A stretch of 41,583 nucleotides of DNA from NCBI GenBank assembly GCA_003232915.1, contig QIKE01000125.1:1-41583 (forward strand). Reading direction: 5' to 3'. This document shows positions 1 to 8,352 of the stretch, piece after piece (the first letter of the stretch is position 1; each line of letters starts with the position of its first letter). The notes beneath the pieces were generated by a model, which had not been told where the DNA came from, did not search any database, and worked only from the letters and a program-made list of their open reading frames with translations. This DNA is from Bacteroidota bacterium (GTDB lineage: Bacteria > Bacteroidota > Bacteroidia > Bacteroidales > F082). The position numbers were made by a program, and so were the translations under genes.

Positions 1-150
1 ATTAAAATTAAAGACAACAGCATTGCAATAGAAATGAAAAAGAAAAGGGAATTGCCACTTCTTTTGGAAACTATGGCCCGTTACAAAGAGTTCAAATATA
101 AATGGATAGATAACATGCCACTCAATTTTATCGATGCTGCCTCATCTTGA
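1..150 (+). CDS. C-terminal end of an unrecognised protein (5' truncated by window)
   Basis: An open frame enters from the left edge in frame 1 and stops at TGA 148-150, giving 49 residues. The visible tail is charged and then hydrophobic, with LPLLLETMARYKEF and WIDNMPLNFIDAASS near the end. It has no transmembrane stretch and no motif I recognise, so no function is given. The coding-like composition and the quick run of stops after 150 suggest a genuine C-terminus. It could also be the end of another decayed gene, since the next 300 bases hold only remnants. Confidence 0.45.
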   Translation: MKIKDNSIAIEMKKKRELPLLLETMARYKEFKYKWIDNMPLNFIDAASS

Positions 151-481
151 AAATTTAGGGGTAGGTTAAATACATGAAAATCTGTGATTAGTCATTATTT
201 AAAAACGGTAGAAATAAGTAAAATTTCAATACGAAAAACACAAATGGGGCACTGCCGAATTGGATTTGAATTTTCATCTATCTGATATTCTTTATAATAT
301 GGTTATTTAGAATGTTTATGAATTTCTACGTAAAAAATTTATAACCCAGTATTACAACGATTTACAAAATTAACTTTTTCTTGAATTTTTGGCTTTTGGG
401 ATTAGATTTGCAAGTTGGGTTAAGTAAATAGATTAGGTAGGCCACTATTTTCAACGGTTTAAGCGTTTGAATTAAAATGCT
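151..481. other. AT-rich stretch without a recognisable gene
   Basis: About 330 bases with frequent stops in all frames. I see no convincing start, terminator hairpin, tRNA or repeat. It separates the end of the left-edge gene from the minus-strand remnant at 482-652 and may be decayed coding DNA. Confidence 0.4.
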
Positions 482-652
482 CTATTCTTTCTTGTTTTCA
501 GTTTTAGGAGTTATAATGCAAGGCCAAATCCACGCTTTATTACTATATGGCTCTACGTAACCGTTACGAACAAGTACGGGATTGGGATCTTTATTTTTAT
601 TGGCATTTAATCAAGCAAATTACTTTGCTTCTCGCGCAAAATCGAAGAACAT
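482..652 (-). pseudogene. Remnant of an unknown gene, two in-frame stops
   Basis: Read on the minus strand from ATG at 652, one frame gives 57 codons ending at TAG 484-482. After ten residues there are two stops three codons apart (TAA, then TAA). A clean coding-like run of 42 residues follows, including NPVLVRNGYVEPYSNKAWIWP. The aromatic and proline-rich composition is protein-like rather than random. I do not recognise the family. The interpretation as the 3' end of a decayed gene rests only on this composition and on other decayed genes in the window. Confidence 0.35.
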
Positions 653-695
653 AGCCCGTGTAGAGAAAACACATATATTCTCTCAACTAATAGGT

Positions 696-2357
696 TTACA
701 TTCCGAAAACGTTGTTACAAACAGAGCTAGGCAACTGAAACCTATGCACAATATAAAATGATTGATTGATAGTTGCATTCCATGTTTCCCAGTTTCCTTC
801 GTAATAAATGGCAAATACATATTCGGTACCAATTTGCAAACCACATACCCGAGAATAACCGTTAAACATATCGGCCCAATTCCAGCAAAAATCATTTACA
901 CGACGATACCAAATACCAAACGAAGGCCTGATAACAATATTTGAATTACTTGAGCAATAGGCCGATACATCAATTGTTGTTGTGCTAATATATCTACCTT
1001 CCGGTACGAGAGGAATGCTATGAATACTGTTGGCACAAAGATCGTCAATGAGCAACGGATTAGCTTGGGGTGCAACGACGGCATTGTTACAACTACTGCT
1101 ATGCCAATCGATAAAAACCGGTATCCCAGAAGGTGCATACATCAAATTTACCGTATCCCCGTAATAAGCATTTACCCCAATCCACGTTAGATAACTACTG
1201 TCGACTTGTTTTTTAATGATACCTGTTAAATAGCTTCCGTTGCAAGTGTTTAGAGTGTCGAAATGGAAAACTAATTGTCCGCCGTTATTGCAGGATGCTA
1301 ACCAAAACCAGTCGAAATTGAAATAAGAAAGGTGCGTAATCTCGGCTGATACCGAAAATCCGTTTGTCTTTGCAAAAGTTCTGGAAGTTCCGTTTGAAAT
1401 TATCGTGTCAACACCTTCGTAACTCCATGTACCACTATCGGGTTCATAACTATATAGCGGGAGTAAATCGCCATTGGCAATAGTACTTTGTGTTTCGGGA
1501 TTATATGTATTGGCATTTACAAGCATTTCGATACGAGGTTTTTTATTGATAAAAGTTTTTGCTTTTCTCCCGTTCGCACCATAAACTTCTATGGTAGTAA
1601 AACCTGCTGAGAAAAATGTCCCGTCTTGTATTACACCGTTGTTATCAATACTAACAAAAAGCCCTCCCGGAAATGCTGCAAGGGCTTCATTGCTACGATT
1701 GCTGAAATAAATAATGGAAACGGTCAGTGGACTTTGCAAAGCATTTCCACCAGCATCAAGAATAATCGTGCCGCTAGGTATAGTAAATTTAACATTCGTT
1801 GCTGGCGTCGTAATGTTTACATCCCCCTGCAAAGTATCGTCAACAATGTTTCCCATGCCTGTTTTCCACACTTTTTCAACTCCATCAGGCAGGTTTCCAA
1901 GATCAATCATTGCTATTTGTATTTGATAGTTGCCTTCTTTTGTAATTAATAAACTTTTTCCGGTAGTTATATAACCATCTGTTTTGGCAATAAGCGAAAC
2001 CCTAATCGGATTGTCAACTGAAGGTACAAAAGGTGCATTCGGATTTAAAGCCAACGACATAAAACCGTTAACGGATTTATAAAATTCATTTTTAACACCC
2101 GTAATATCCACCACGGCATCTTTATCGGCGCCGCCAACAGTAATTTTTACACTTTTACCACCTTGCTTACCAATAAGTTCGTGCGTTTTTGCATCTACAA
2201 AATTCACTGTTATTGTTGTTTTCATTAAATCGTAATTGATAATAAGCTTTGCCCCTTCGGCAAGATTTTTCTTTTTACAGCCCGAAAGTTCAACAAAAAA
2301 AATCGTTGCAACAAGAATATACAAACCGATAAAAATAAAATGCACTAAATTTTTCAT
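696..2357 (-). CDS. Large secreted lipoprotein of unknown function
   Basis: 553 residues. The N-terminus is a lipoprotein signal: a hydrophobic stretch, then the lipobox LSGC with Cys27 as the lipidation site, followed by KKK. The mature part looks like a series of beta-rich domains. Residues about 45-150 read like a carboxypeptidase-regulatory or Ig-like fold with many Val/Ile strands. The C-terminal half has several cysteines and aromatic residues, as in extracellular disulfide-bonded proteins. No catalytic motif is visible. It starts 11 bases after the stop of the upstream barrel gene (2369-3064), so the two are probably co-transcribed. A surface or periplasmic lipoprotein paired with an outer-membrane barrel is a reasonable inference, with no specific role assigned. 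Confidence 0.75.
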   Translation of the reverse strand: MKNLVHFIFIGLYILVATIFFVELSGCKKKNLAEGAKLIINYDLMKTTITVNFVDAKTHELIGKQGGKSVKITVGGADKDAVVDITGVKNEFYKSVNGFMSLALNPNAPFVPSVDNPIRVSLIAKTDGYITTGKSLLITKEGNYQIQIAMIDLGNLPDGVEKVWKTGMGNIVDDTLQGDVNITTPATNVKFTIPSGTIILDAGGNALQSPLTVSIIYFSNRSNEALAAFPGGLFVSIDNNGVIQDGTFFSAGFTTIEVYGANGRKAKTFINKKPRIEMLVNANTYNPETQSTIANGDLLPLYSYEPDSGTWSYEGVDTIISNGTSRTFAKTNGFSVSAEITHLSYFNFDWFWLASCNNGGQLVFHFDTLNTCNGSYLTGIIKKQVDSSYLTWIGVNAYYGDTVNLMYAPSGIPVFIDWHSSSCNNAVVAPQANPLLIDDLCANSIHSIPLVPEGRYISTTTIDVSAYCSSNSNIVIRPSFGIWYRRVNDFCWNWADMFNGYSRVCGLQIGTEYVFAIYYEGNWETWNATINQSFYIVHRFQLPSSVCNNVFGM

Positions 2358-2368
2358 AGTAGTAATGT

Positions 2369-3064
2369 TTAGTGTTTAAAGATTGTAAATGAAATTTGCA
2401 GACTTAACATAGGGTAAAATTTATAACTGTTTACATTATTTTGCAAAATTTGTAATTGTTCTTTGCTCGCTGTGGGCGAAACCATACCTGTGGCCTTCAA
2501 CTCAACTTTTGGCGAACCCATATATGCTATACCGATATCAAAACTTACAGAAACCATATGTTTGTGTGAAACCACTTTGCCGATACCCAATCCTAGGTAA
2601 GGATTGAAAGGTTGCGCAGTGAGTTTGTATTGCACATTGCCTAAAGTTTCGGGTGTTATGGTAACGTTGCCAAAACTATAATTAAAAACGGGCAAGTTTT
2701 TAAAAGTTGTTGTTGCCATATTGTACAAAACCCCGGCAGTTAGGTGCAGCCATCGCACAAATTGCCAGTCAACTAATAATGAAACAGAACCAAGTGTTAT
2801 AACGCTTTGTTGTTTTACATTCCATGTTTTTTCTATACGATCGCTCAAATCAAAATTGAAATAAGTAAGGCCAAGCCGGACATTGAACTTTTTCGCAAAA
2901 CCGAGACCTATTTCTACACCAGGCCCAAAAGTGGAAACTTTTACGCCAATAGATAAGTCGGGAAAACCTTTGCTTTTATGCATCATAGCCAAACTGTCCT
3001 GAGCTTTACTAACAGATATACAGAAAATTAATAATAACAAGGTCAACACTAGGGTTTTTCTCAT
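2369..3064 (-). CDS. Outer-membrane beta-barrel protein (porin-family-like)
   Basis: 231 residues from the preferred start at 3064, where MRKTLVLTLLLLIFC begins a standard signal peptide ending near SKAQ. A longer in-frame start at 3172 would add 36 hydrophobic residues before this signal and is less likely. The mature protein alternates short beta strands with Gly, Tyr and Asn turns (GVEIGLGFAKKFNVRLGLTYF, in several repeats), as in the 8-strand barrel proteins of Bacteroidota. It ends in SLQISFTIFKH, with aromatic and hydrophobic alternation typical of a last strand. It lies directly upstream of the lipoprotein gene at 696-2357 on the same strand. The exact function cannot be read from sequence. 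Confidence 0.7.
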   Translation of the reverse strand: MRKTLVLTLLLLIFCISVSKAQDSLAMMHKSKGFPDLSIGVKVSTFGPGVEIGLGFAKKFNVRLGLTYFNFDLSDRIEKTWNVKQQSVITLGSVSLLVDWQFVRWLHLTAGVLYNMATTTFKNLPVFNYSFGNVTITPETLGNVQYKLTAQPFNPYLGLGIGKVVSHKHMVSVSFDIGIAYMGSPKVELKATGMVSPTASKEQLQILQNNVNSYKFYPMLSLQISFTIFKH

Positions 3065-3225
3065 ATGAAAAATTTTTACGACAAAAATATAACATAATGA
3101 AACAAAAGCAAATAATATCAAACGTTTTCGTAAAATAAATAGTACTAAATGTTTATATTGTGAGCAACTCATATGTTATCATTTTATAAAAAGAAATTGA
3201 CATTAAAACTTAGTCTATTCAAGGC

Positions 3226-4077
3226 TTATTTTCCTAAAATTTCAAGAGCTTCATGCATAATTTTATTTATTCTCTTGCTATCAATTTGCATTTCAACGAG
3301 CAACTGACGATTGTTGTTCATATCGCGGCATAATACAATTCCTTTGTCGAGTAGATATTCTTTTTCTGCTTTTTTCAAGCTGCTCAAACTCGTTATAGGG
3401 TGCAAACCTGTGCGGTCTATTCTATCCTTCAATCCGTTGCTTTGCGGGTAATCCCACGAAACAAGAAACAAACCCGAACAACGCGCATATTCGACGGCAT
3501 CGTCCGAAAAGCGGGTATTGGTTACAACGAGTCCTTTGTATTGCTTTTCCCGATTTTCCTTTTCCCAACTCGCTTTTACATCAAGAAAACGCGAATGGAT
3601 ATAAAGAACCACTTTCACATCGCTTTTACGGGTGCTGTCGCTATGATATTTGCATTCGATCATTATCTGCTCGTTGCCGCGTGTAGCCACCACATCCACT
3701 TCGTGCATCACACATTTTCCCTTAATATTTTGATTCACTCGACTTATGTAACCTTCGGCCTCCATTAATTTTCCAACAAATTTTTCGAAAGGATAACCCG
3801 AAGGTCCCAACTCCATCATCGCTTTCTTTAAGCGGTAGTGTCCGGCGGCGTATTCCGACTGTTTTCGTAACACACGATACGCGAGCTGATAAATTTTTCG
3901 TGTGGACATGCCGTCAACAAGTAGTTTTCGAACCTTATCAACAGCTCTCTCAACATCTTTTGTTTGTGCTCCCGAACGATAAAGAGCTACGCGTAATTTT
4001 TTTTCATCAAAAGGAACTTGTTCGCCGTTATTTTTTCTTATTAAGAATTTGTTTTGCATAAATTTGTAAAAAATCAT
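3226..4077 (-). CDS. ATP-cone domain protein fused to a PD-(D/E)xK restriction-endonuclease-like domain
   Basis: 283 residues. Residues about 9-95 form an ATP-cone domain, the nucleotide-binding module known from ribonucleotide reductase and NrdR (LIRKNNGEQVPFDEKKL at the start). Residues about 95-215 look like an Mrr-type endonuclease fold. The sequence HEVDVV has Glu126 and Asp128, followed by IECKYH with Glu141 and Lys143, matching the D...ExK catalytic arrangement. The C-terminal 70 residues are charged and helical. The ATG at 4077-4075 overlaps the TGA of the alcohol dehydrogenase gene (ATGA), so translation is probably coupled and this start is preferred over Met7. Proteins of this architecture occur in Bacteroidota but have no settled role. 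Nucleotide-controlled DNA cleavage or repair is inferred from the domains only. Confidence 0.75.
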   Translation of the reverse strand: MIFYKFMQNKFLIRKNNGEQVPFDEKKLRVALYRSGAQTKDVERAVDKVRKLLVDGMSTRKIYQLAYRVLRKQSEYAAGHYRLKKAMMELGPSGYPFEKFVGKLMEAEGYISRVNQNIKGKCVMHEVDVVATRGNEQIMIECKYHSDSTRKSDVKVVLYIHSRFLDVKASWEKENREKQYKGLVVTNTRFSDDAVEYARCSGLFLVSWDYPQSNGLKDRIDRTGLHPITSLSSLKKAEKEYLLDKGIVLCRDMNNNRQLLVEMQIDSKRINKIMHEALEILGK

Positions 4078-5225
4078 TCTTGTCTCATAAACTCTACTAA
4101 TTTAGCATAATCAGCCTGATGTAACTGCTGATGCATACCCGAAACATTATTTTTACTCATTTGTTTGATAATCTGTTCATTTTTTGTGGTGTTTATATCT
4201 GCTTCCTGCAAGGTTATAGGAGAACCGATTTTTTGGAAGAAATTTTTAAGCGCCGAAATGGTTTTATCAATATCGTCATACCCGAACAATAATTTTCCCA
4301 AACAAGAAATCCTTTTGGGAATACGATTTTTTTGCAATTTCAGCCAAGCGGGATAAACAATACTTAGAGCAGCGCCGTGGGGTGTGTCGAAAAGTAACGA
4401 AAGTTCGTGTCCGATAGCGTGGACTCCCCAATCGCCGCTTTTTTTACCGTACGTAGTAACACCGTTAAGAGCCAATGTAGCATCAAGCATAAGGGCAGCA
4501 CGCAAATTATAATTTTCTAGATCGTTCATAAGAACAGGGCCATGTTCCATAGCATCAACGATAATGCCTGAGGTAATCCGGTCTATAACAGACGGTTCGC
4601 CTTTTCCAAAAAAAGCTTCAAGTGCGTGAGCAATGAGGTCAACAACACCATAAGCAGTGTACGATGCCGGTACGGTGGTTGTAAACTGCGGATCAAGAAA
4701 CGATTCTTTGGGAAAAAGTAGCGGATTTACAAAGCCCAATTTTTGTCCGGTAGTATGGTTCTGCAAAACAGCGGCTGCATTCATTTCGGAACCCGTTGCC
4801 GACAGTGTAAGAACGGTTATCAGCGGGAGACTCTTTTGCGGTACACTTTGCCCTGTCATAATTTGCCAGGGTTCTGCTTTGTTAGCTATACTGAGACCAA
4901 TAATTTTGGCCGAGTCAATAACGCTTCCGCCTCCTAGTGCTACTACAACGTCAATGTTGTGTTTGCTCCCTAAAGCAACAGCTTTCCTTACATCGTCAAC
5001 AATAGGGTTGGGTTTTATCCCCCGATATTCTATTAGTTCAAGTCCGCTTTGTGTCAAACTATCCACAACTTTTTTATAATAGCCATATTTTTTTACCGAT
5101 ACTTTGCCATAAATCAAAAACACTTTGCTACCATAAAGTTTTACCGTTTCGCCTAACTTTTCGGTAATATTCTTCCCAAAACGAAGTTTTACAGGATTAT
5201 ATGCTGTGAAATTTTCTACATTCAT
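4074..5225 (-). CDS. Iron-containing alcohol dehydrogenase, YqhD/butanol dehydrogenase type
   Basis: 383 residues, close to the usual 385-390 of the YqhD group. It should catalyse NAD(P)H-dependent reduction of aldehydes to alcohols in the cytoplasm. The dinucleotide-binding motif GGGSVID is at 98-104. The metal ligands fall at the expected spacing: Asp196 and His200 (VVDLIAHALE), His269 (VHAIGHELS) and His283 (DTPHGAAL). The N-terminal part contains TAYNPVKLRFGKN and SVKKYGYY, as in butanol dehydrogenases. All catalytic positions I can identify are present. Its stop overlaps the start of the ATP-cone/nuclease gene by ATGA. A candidate -7 element, TATTTTTG on the minus strand, lies about 25 bases upstream. 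Likely roles are aldehyde detoxification or fermentative alcohol formation. Confidence 0.92.
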   Translation of the reverse strand: MNVENFTAYNPVKLRFGKNITEKLGETVKLYGSKVFLIYGKVSVKKYGYYKKVVDSLTQSGLELIEYRGIKPNPIVDDVRKAVALGSKHNIDVVVALGGGSVIDSAKIIGLSIANKAEPWQIMTGQSVPQKSLPLITVLTLSATGSEMNAAAVLQNHTTGQKLGFVNPLLFPKESFLDPQFTTTVPASYTAYGVVDLIAHALEAFFGKGEPSVIDRITSGIIVDAMEHGPVLMNDLENYNLRAALMLDATLALNGVTTYGKKSGDWGVHAIGHELSLLFDTPHGAALSIVYPAWLKLQKNRIPKRISCLGKLLFGYDDIDKTISALKNFFQKIGSPITLQEADINTTKNEQIIKQMSKNNVSGMHQQLHQADYAKLVEFMRQE

Positions 5226-5250
5226 CTTTTTCGGTTTTTAATTTTCACAC

Positions 5251-5258
5251 CAAAAATA
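5251..5258 (-). promoter_or_regulatory. Candidate -7 promoter element for the alcohol dehydrogenase gene
   Basis: On the minus strand the octamer TATTTTTG matches the Bacteroidota -7 consensus TAnnTTTG, 25 bases before the ATG at 5225. No clear TTTG -33 box is present about 20 bases further upstream (the sequence there is ACTTTAAC), so support is partial. Confidence 0.35.
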
Positions 5259-5350
5259 AACAAAATTTATAACCGTTAAAGTTTGTTTACTTGGTTGACA
5301 AAATAATAATATTGTTATTTGCTAAAAATAATAAAATGTGTTTTATTATG

Positions 5351-5490
5351 GCGGCCGGGCGGGCTTTCCGTTATAGTCCTCGTCCCAAAGTTGTTTCGGC
5401 TATTGCGCTTGCAGGGGCTTCCTATCGTCAGCCCTGCCGCTGCAAGCCTCAAGCAACTTTGGTACTGCGGGCTGCCACTCCAATCCCTGC
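5351..5490. repeat. GC-rich nested inverted repeat, likely interspersed intergenic repeat
   Basis: This stretch is visibly GC-rich against an AT-rich background. It has an outer stem CCAAAGTTG (5385-5393) with CAACTTTGG (5454-5462), and an inner stem GCTTGCAG (5407-5414) with CTGCAAGC (5440-5447). AGGGGCT and AGCCCT extend the inner stem toward the loop. The flanks contain GGGCTTTCCG (5361-5370) and CCACTCCAATCCCTGCC (near 5474-5490). These resemble the ends of a palindromic element I recall scattered between genes in Flavobacteria and relatives. It lies between the alcohol dehydrogenase gene and the acyl-CoA dehydrogenase pseudogene. A protein read through it is low-complexity and not credible. 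The repeat assignment needs a genome-wide count; the hairpin itself is seen directly. Confidence 0.6.
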
Positions 5491-5711
5491 CGCATGCAAT
5501 CTTGCACTTCATAACTTGCCCGTTTATCTTAACTTAAAATACCACCAGTTAACATTAATTCCACATCCTATCCAAATTACCCTCGCCTTTTTCAATACCA
5601 CTTTGACAAATTATCATAAATTGCGTTATATTACAACTTTCCATACATCTTTTTTTGTGCTTTGCTATTGCCAGTTTGTCTCTATCTTTATTCCAGAAAA
5701 AAAATGCAGAT

Positions 5712-6490
5712 ATGTACAATCCTCCTGATTACTATCTTGTTGACGATTTGTTGACCGATGAACACAAACTCATTCGCTCGGCTGTAAGACAATGGGTTAA
5801 GCGTTCGGTATTGCCCATAGTTGAAGATTATTCGCAAAAGCACAAACCTTTGCCGGAGATTTTAATGCGTGAGATGGGCACACTCGGTGCTCTCGGTTCT
5901 TTCATTCCACAGTAATACGGGGGTGCTGAACTTGACTATATTTCCTGTGGTTTGATTATGTGTTAGTTAGAAATGGGCGATTCGGCTTTACGTACGAGTG
6001 CTTCGGTACAGTCATCGTTGGCAATGTATCCTGTTTATAAGTTTAGCAATTAGAGATAACGCAAAAATTATTTGCCCAAACTTGCTTCGGGTGAATGGAT
6101 TGGCGCTTTTGGGCTTGCCAAACCCAACCACGGTTCAGACCATGGAAGTATGTTGACACATTTCAACAATAAAGGCGACTATTATCAGCCTAACGGCACA
6201 AAAATGTAGATTACCAACGCATCATTATGCGATGTGGCGATCGTTTGGGCTAAGGAAGAAACAGGAAAAATACATGTTTTGATAGTGGAAAGAAATATGG
6301 AAGGTTTTAGCACTCCCGAAACTTATAACAAATGGTCGTTACGAACTTCAGCAACCGGTGAACTGCTGTTCGACAATGTTAAAATTCCCAAAGAAAATAT
6401 TTTACCCGGTATCGAAGGCTAAAAGGACCCTTGAGATGTCTCAACTCGGAACGTTAAGGTATTGCTTGGGGCGCAATAGCTGCCGATTGT
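5712..6490 (+). pseudogene. Decayed, truncated acyl-CoA dehydrogenase (glutaryl-CoA dehydrogenase-like)
   Basis: From ATG 5712 the translation follows the acyl-CoA dehydrogenase family closely, but stops interrupt it. The pieces in order are: an N-terminal helical part ending FIPQ-stop-YGGAELDY; then IMC-stop-LEMGDSALRTSASVQSS; SN-stop-R-stop-RKNYLPKLASGEWIGAFGL; NHGSDHGSM; KM-stop-ITNASLCDVAIVWAKEE; NKWSLRTSATGELLFDNV; and LPGIEG-stop. A one-base frameshift near 6420 then recovers KGPLRCLNSER-stop-GIAWGAIAADC. The FAD-site strand, the GSDHGSM segment and the GIAWGA helix mark the glutaryl-CoA dehydrogenase-like branch. The C-terminal third, including the catalytic-base region, is missing. 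The remnant ends within about 25 bases of the histidine kinase stop. The stops replace different residues (Gln, Trp, Leu, Tyr), so this is decay, not codon reassignment. Confidence 0.9.
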
Positions 6491-6512
6491 GTTCTCCGGC
6501 ATTTCTTTTCCA

Positions 6513-7547
6513 TCAATCTTTTTTCAAAGTAAACGAAAAACTTGTTCCTTCTCCTTTTTTACTTCTTACGGTTATAGTCTGCCGGTGAGCTTCGATTATA
6601 TGTTTTACTATGGCAAGTCCAAGCCCCGTGCCTCCTTTGTCGCGCGAACGGCCTTTATCGGTACGATAAAATCGTTCGAACACACGTGGTAAATTTTTCT
6701 CCGAAATACCTTGCCCATTGTCCGATATTTCTATGAGGTATTTTTCACCGAAATCGTGGATACTTATTGCAATACGATTATCATTTTTATTTCCGTATTT
6801 TATTGCATTATCTATCAGGTTTATCAGTATCTGGCGCACTCTTTTTTTATCGGCAATAACTCTAAAAAGCTTTGTTGTAGGCGGATTCAAATCAATACGT
6901 GAATTGTTTTTTCTGGCTTTCAACTCCATGTAGTCAATTGTTTCGGTGCAAAGCGAATATAAATCAAATGGAGTTTCTATCAATTTCAAAGCACCTGATT
7001 CAAGTTTTGAAATTTCTTCCAAATCTTCGACAATTGCAATCAATCTATTGATACTTTTTTCGGTCTTCATCAAAAACGACTTATTAATATTAGGGTCTTC
7101 AAGACCGCCATCAAGTAATGTAAGAATATAACCTTGAATATTAAAAATTGGCGTTTTCAATTCGTGTGAAACGTTGCCAAGAAATTCGCGCCGGTAAGCT
7201 GCCATTTTCTTCAATTCTTCAATTTGTCTTTTTTGTTTTTCACTCCATTCGTACACTACTCTGTTAACTTTTTCCAGCGATTCGGACTTTTTGCTTCTGC
7301 TTTGTTCTTTCTCGTTGAATTCGCCTATCGTTTTGTATATCAGCTTTATTTTTTCGTAAATAAATTTAGTTAGCGAAAATTTTATTATCAAATAACTGAA
7401 CACAAAAATCACTGGCAGCGACACCAGTAATGGTATTACCCGAAACTGAAAATAAAACAGCACCAGAGTTACATACACTAAAGAAAACAATAAAGTTACG
7501 GCCAAGGCTGCTAAAAGAGCAATATTTTTGGGCTTGGAAATAGGCAT
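6513..7547 (-). CDS. Sensor histidine kinase, PhoR-like
   Basis: 344 residues. Two transmembrane helices lie at about 8-33 and 38-57 with almost no periplasmic loop, then a linker helix (about 65-115). The HisKA domain has phosphoacceptor His128 in VSHELKTP. The HATPase domain has the N box LINLIDNAIKYG (Asn247), the G1 box SDNGQG (275-280), the F box ERFYR and the G2 box GTGLGLA (307-313). All motifs are intact. It follows its response regulator gene by 5 bases, so the two form an operon. The lack of a sensory loop suggests it detects membrane or intracellular cues, or works with a partner. PhoR/WalK-like is the closest comparison; the signal is unknown. Confidence 0.93.
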   Translation of the reverse strand: MPISKPKNIALLAALAVTLLFSLVYVTLVLFYFQFRVIPLLVSLPVIFVFSYLIIKFSLTKFIYEKIKLIYKTIGEFNEKEQSRSKKSESLEKVNRVVYEWSEKQKRQIEELKKMAAYRREFLGNVSHELKTPIFNIQGYILTLLDGGLEDPNINKSFLMKTEKSINRLIAIVEDLEEISKLESGALKLIETPFDLYSLCTETIDYMELKARKNNSRIDLNPPTTKLFRVIADKKRVRQILINLIDNAIKYGNKNDNRIAISIHDFGEKYLIEISDNGQGISEKNLPRVFERFYRTDKGRSRDKGGTGLGLAIVKHIIEAHRQTITVRSKKGEGTSFSFTLKKD

Positions 7548-7552
7548 AAAAC

Positions 7553-8236
7553 TTATGCTTCGAATTTATAGCCTACACCTTTTACGGTACGGATATTTTC
7601 AAGTCCTACTTTTTCACGTATTTTCCTAATATGCACATCAATAGTACGTTCCCCCACTACCACGTCGCTATCCCAAACTCGTTTGAAAATTTCTTCGCGT
7701 GTAAAAACTTTATTGGGTGAGGAAGCTAGCAAATAAAATAGTTCAAACACTTTTTTCGGTAGTAAAATTTCTTTATCATCTTTTGTTACTACATATTTTA
7801 CAGGATCGATAACGATATTGTTAACTTCAACACGACTGGTATTTTTTTCGAGGTTTTTGGCACGCCGTAGCAAAGCTACAATTCGTTTTATTAAAACTTT
7901 GGGTTTAACGGGTTTTGCCACAAAGTCGTCAGCACCTGCATCAAAGCCTTTAATTTGCGATAAATCGTCGGAGCGTGCAGTAAGTAAAATCACCATTGTA
8001 TTGTCAAGTTTTTTTATTTTTCGCATCTCTTTAAGAGCAGTAATTCCGTCCATTTCAGGCATCATCACGTCAAGGATAATCAGATTGGGCACTTCGTGGC
8101 GGGCTTTTTTCACCGCCTCATATCCATTATAAGCGCCACTAACAATAAAGCCCTCTTTTGCTAGATTGTACGATAAAAACTCAACAATATCTTCCTCATC
8201 GTCAACAAGCAAGATTTTATAGTCGCTATACTCCAT
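7553..8236 (-). CDS. Response regulator, OmpR/PhoB family
   Basis: 227 residues. The receiver domain (about 5-120) has the acidic pair Asp12/Asp13, phosphoacceptor Asp56 in ILDVMMPEMDG, Thr86 and the conserved Lys108 in FVAKPV. The winged-helix DNA-binding domain (about 130-226) contains LPKKVFELFYLLAS and the recognition-helix segment GERTIDVHIRKIREKVG, ending RTVKGVGYKFEA as is typical of the family. It is the first gene of the pair with the histidine kinase at 6513-7547. Its upstream region carries a -7-like element and two 17-base direct repeats (8263-8300), which could be a site for autoregulation. Confidence 0.95.
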   Translation of the reverse strand: MEYSDYKILLVDDEEDIVEFLSYNLAKEGFIVSGAYNGYEAVKKARHEVPNLIILDVMMPEMDGITALKEMRKIKKLDNTMVILLTARSDDLSQIKGFDAGADDFVAKPVKPKVLIKRIVALLRRAKNLEKNTSRVEVNNIVIDPVKYVVTKDDKEILLPKKVFELFYLLASSPNKVFTREEIFKRVWDSDVVVGERTIDVHIRKIREKVGLENIRTVKGVGYKFEA

Positions 8237-8259
8237 TTTTTTTCGCTAAATTTACGATA

Positions 8260-8300
8260 CAAATGTAAGTCTTTTCTATCTATATGTAAGTGTTGTCTAT
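8260..8300 (-). promoter_or_regulatory. Candidate promoter with direct-repeat operator upstream of the response regulator
   Basis: On the plus strand, ATGTAAGTCTTTTCTAT (8263-8279) and ATGTAAGTGTTGTCTAT (8284-8300) are direct repeats with 15 of 17 identical bases. They start 21 bases apart, about two helical turns. The proximal copy overlaps TACATTTG on the minus strand (8267-8260), which matches the Bacteroidota -7 box TAnnTTTG, 23 bases before the ATG. OmpR/PhoB regulators bind direct repeats in tandem, so autoregulation is a reasonable inference. Confidence 0.5.
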
Positions 8301-8352
8301 TAAATTTAGATTAATTTTTCGGTTTGTTTTGAAATTATACAAATATTGATAG

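Noticed and set aside
5291-5728. Open frame across the GC-rich palindrome upstream of the acyl-CoA dehydrogenase remnant
   Set aside because: Its translation is low-complexity (Arg, Cys, Pro, Ala) and follows the hairpin sequence; frames on both strands are open only because of the repeat's base composition.
5712-6490. Reassignment of TAA/TAG to an amino acid
   Set aside because: The stops fall at positions for several different residues, a frameshift is also present, and intact neighbours use TAA, TAG and TGA as normal stops.
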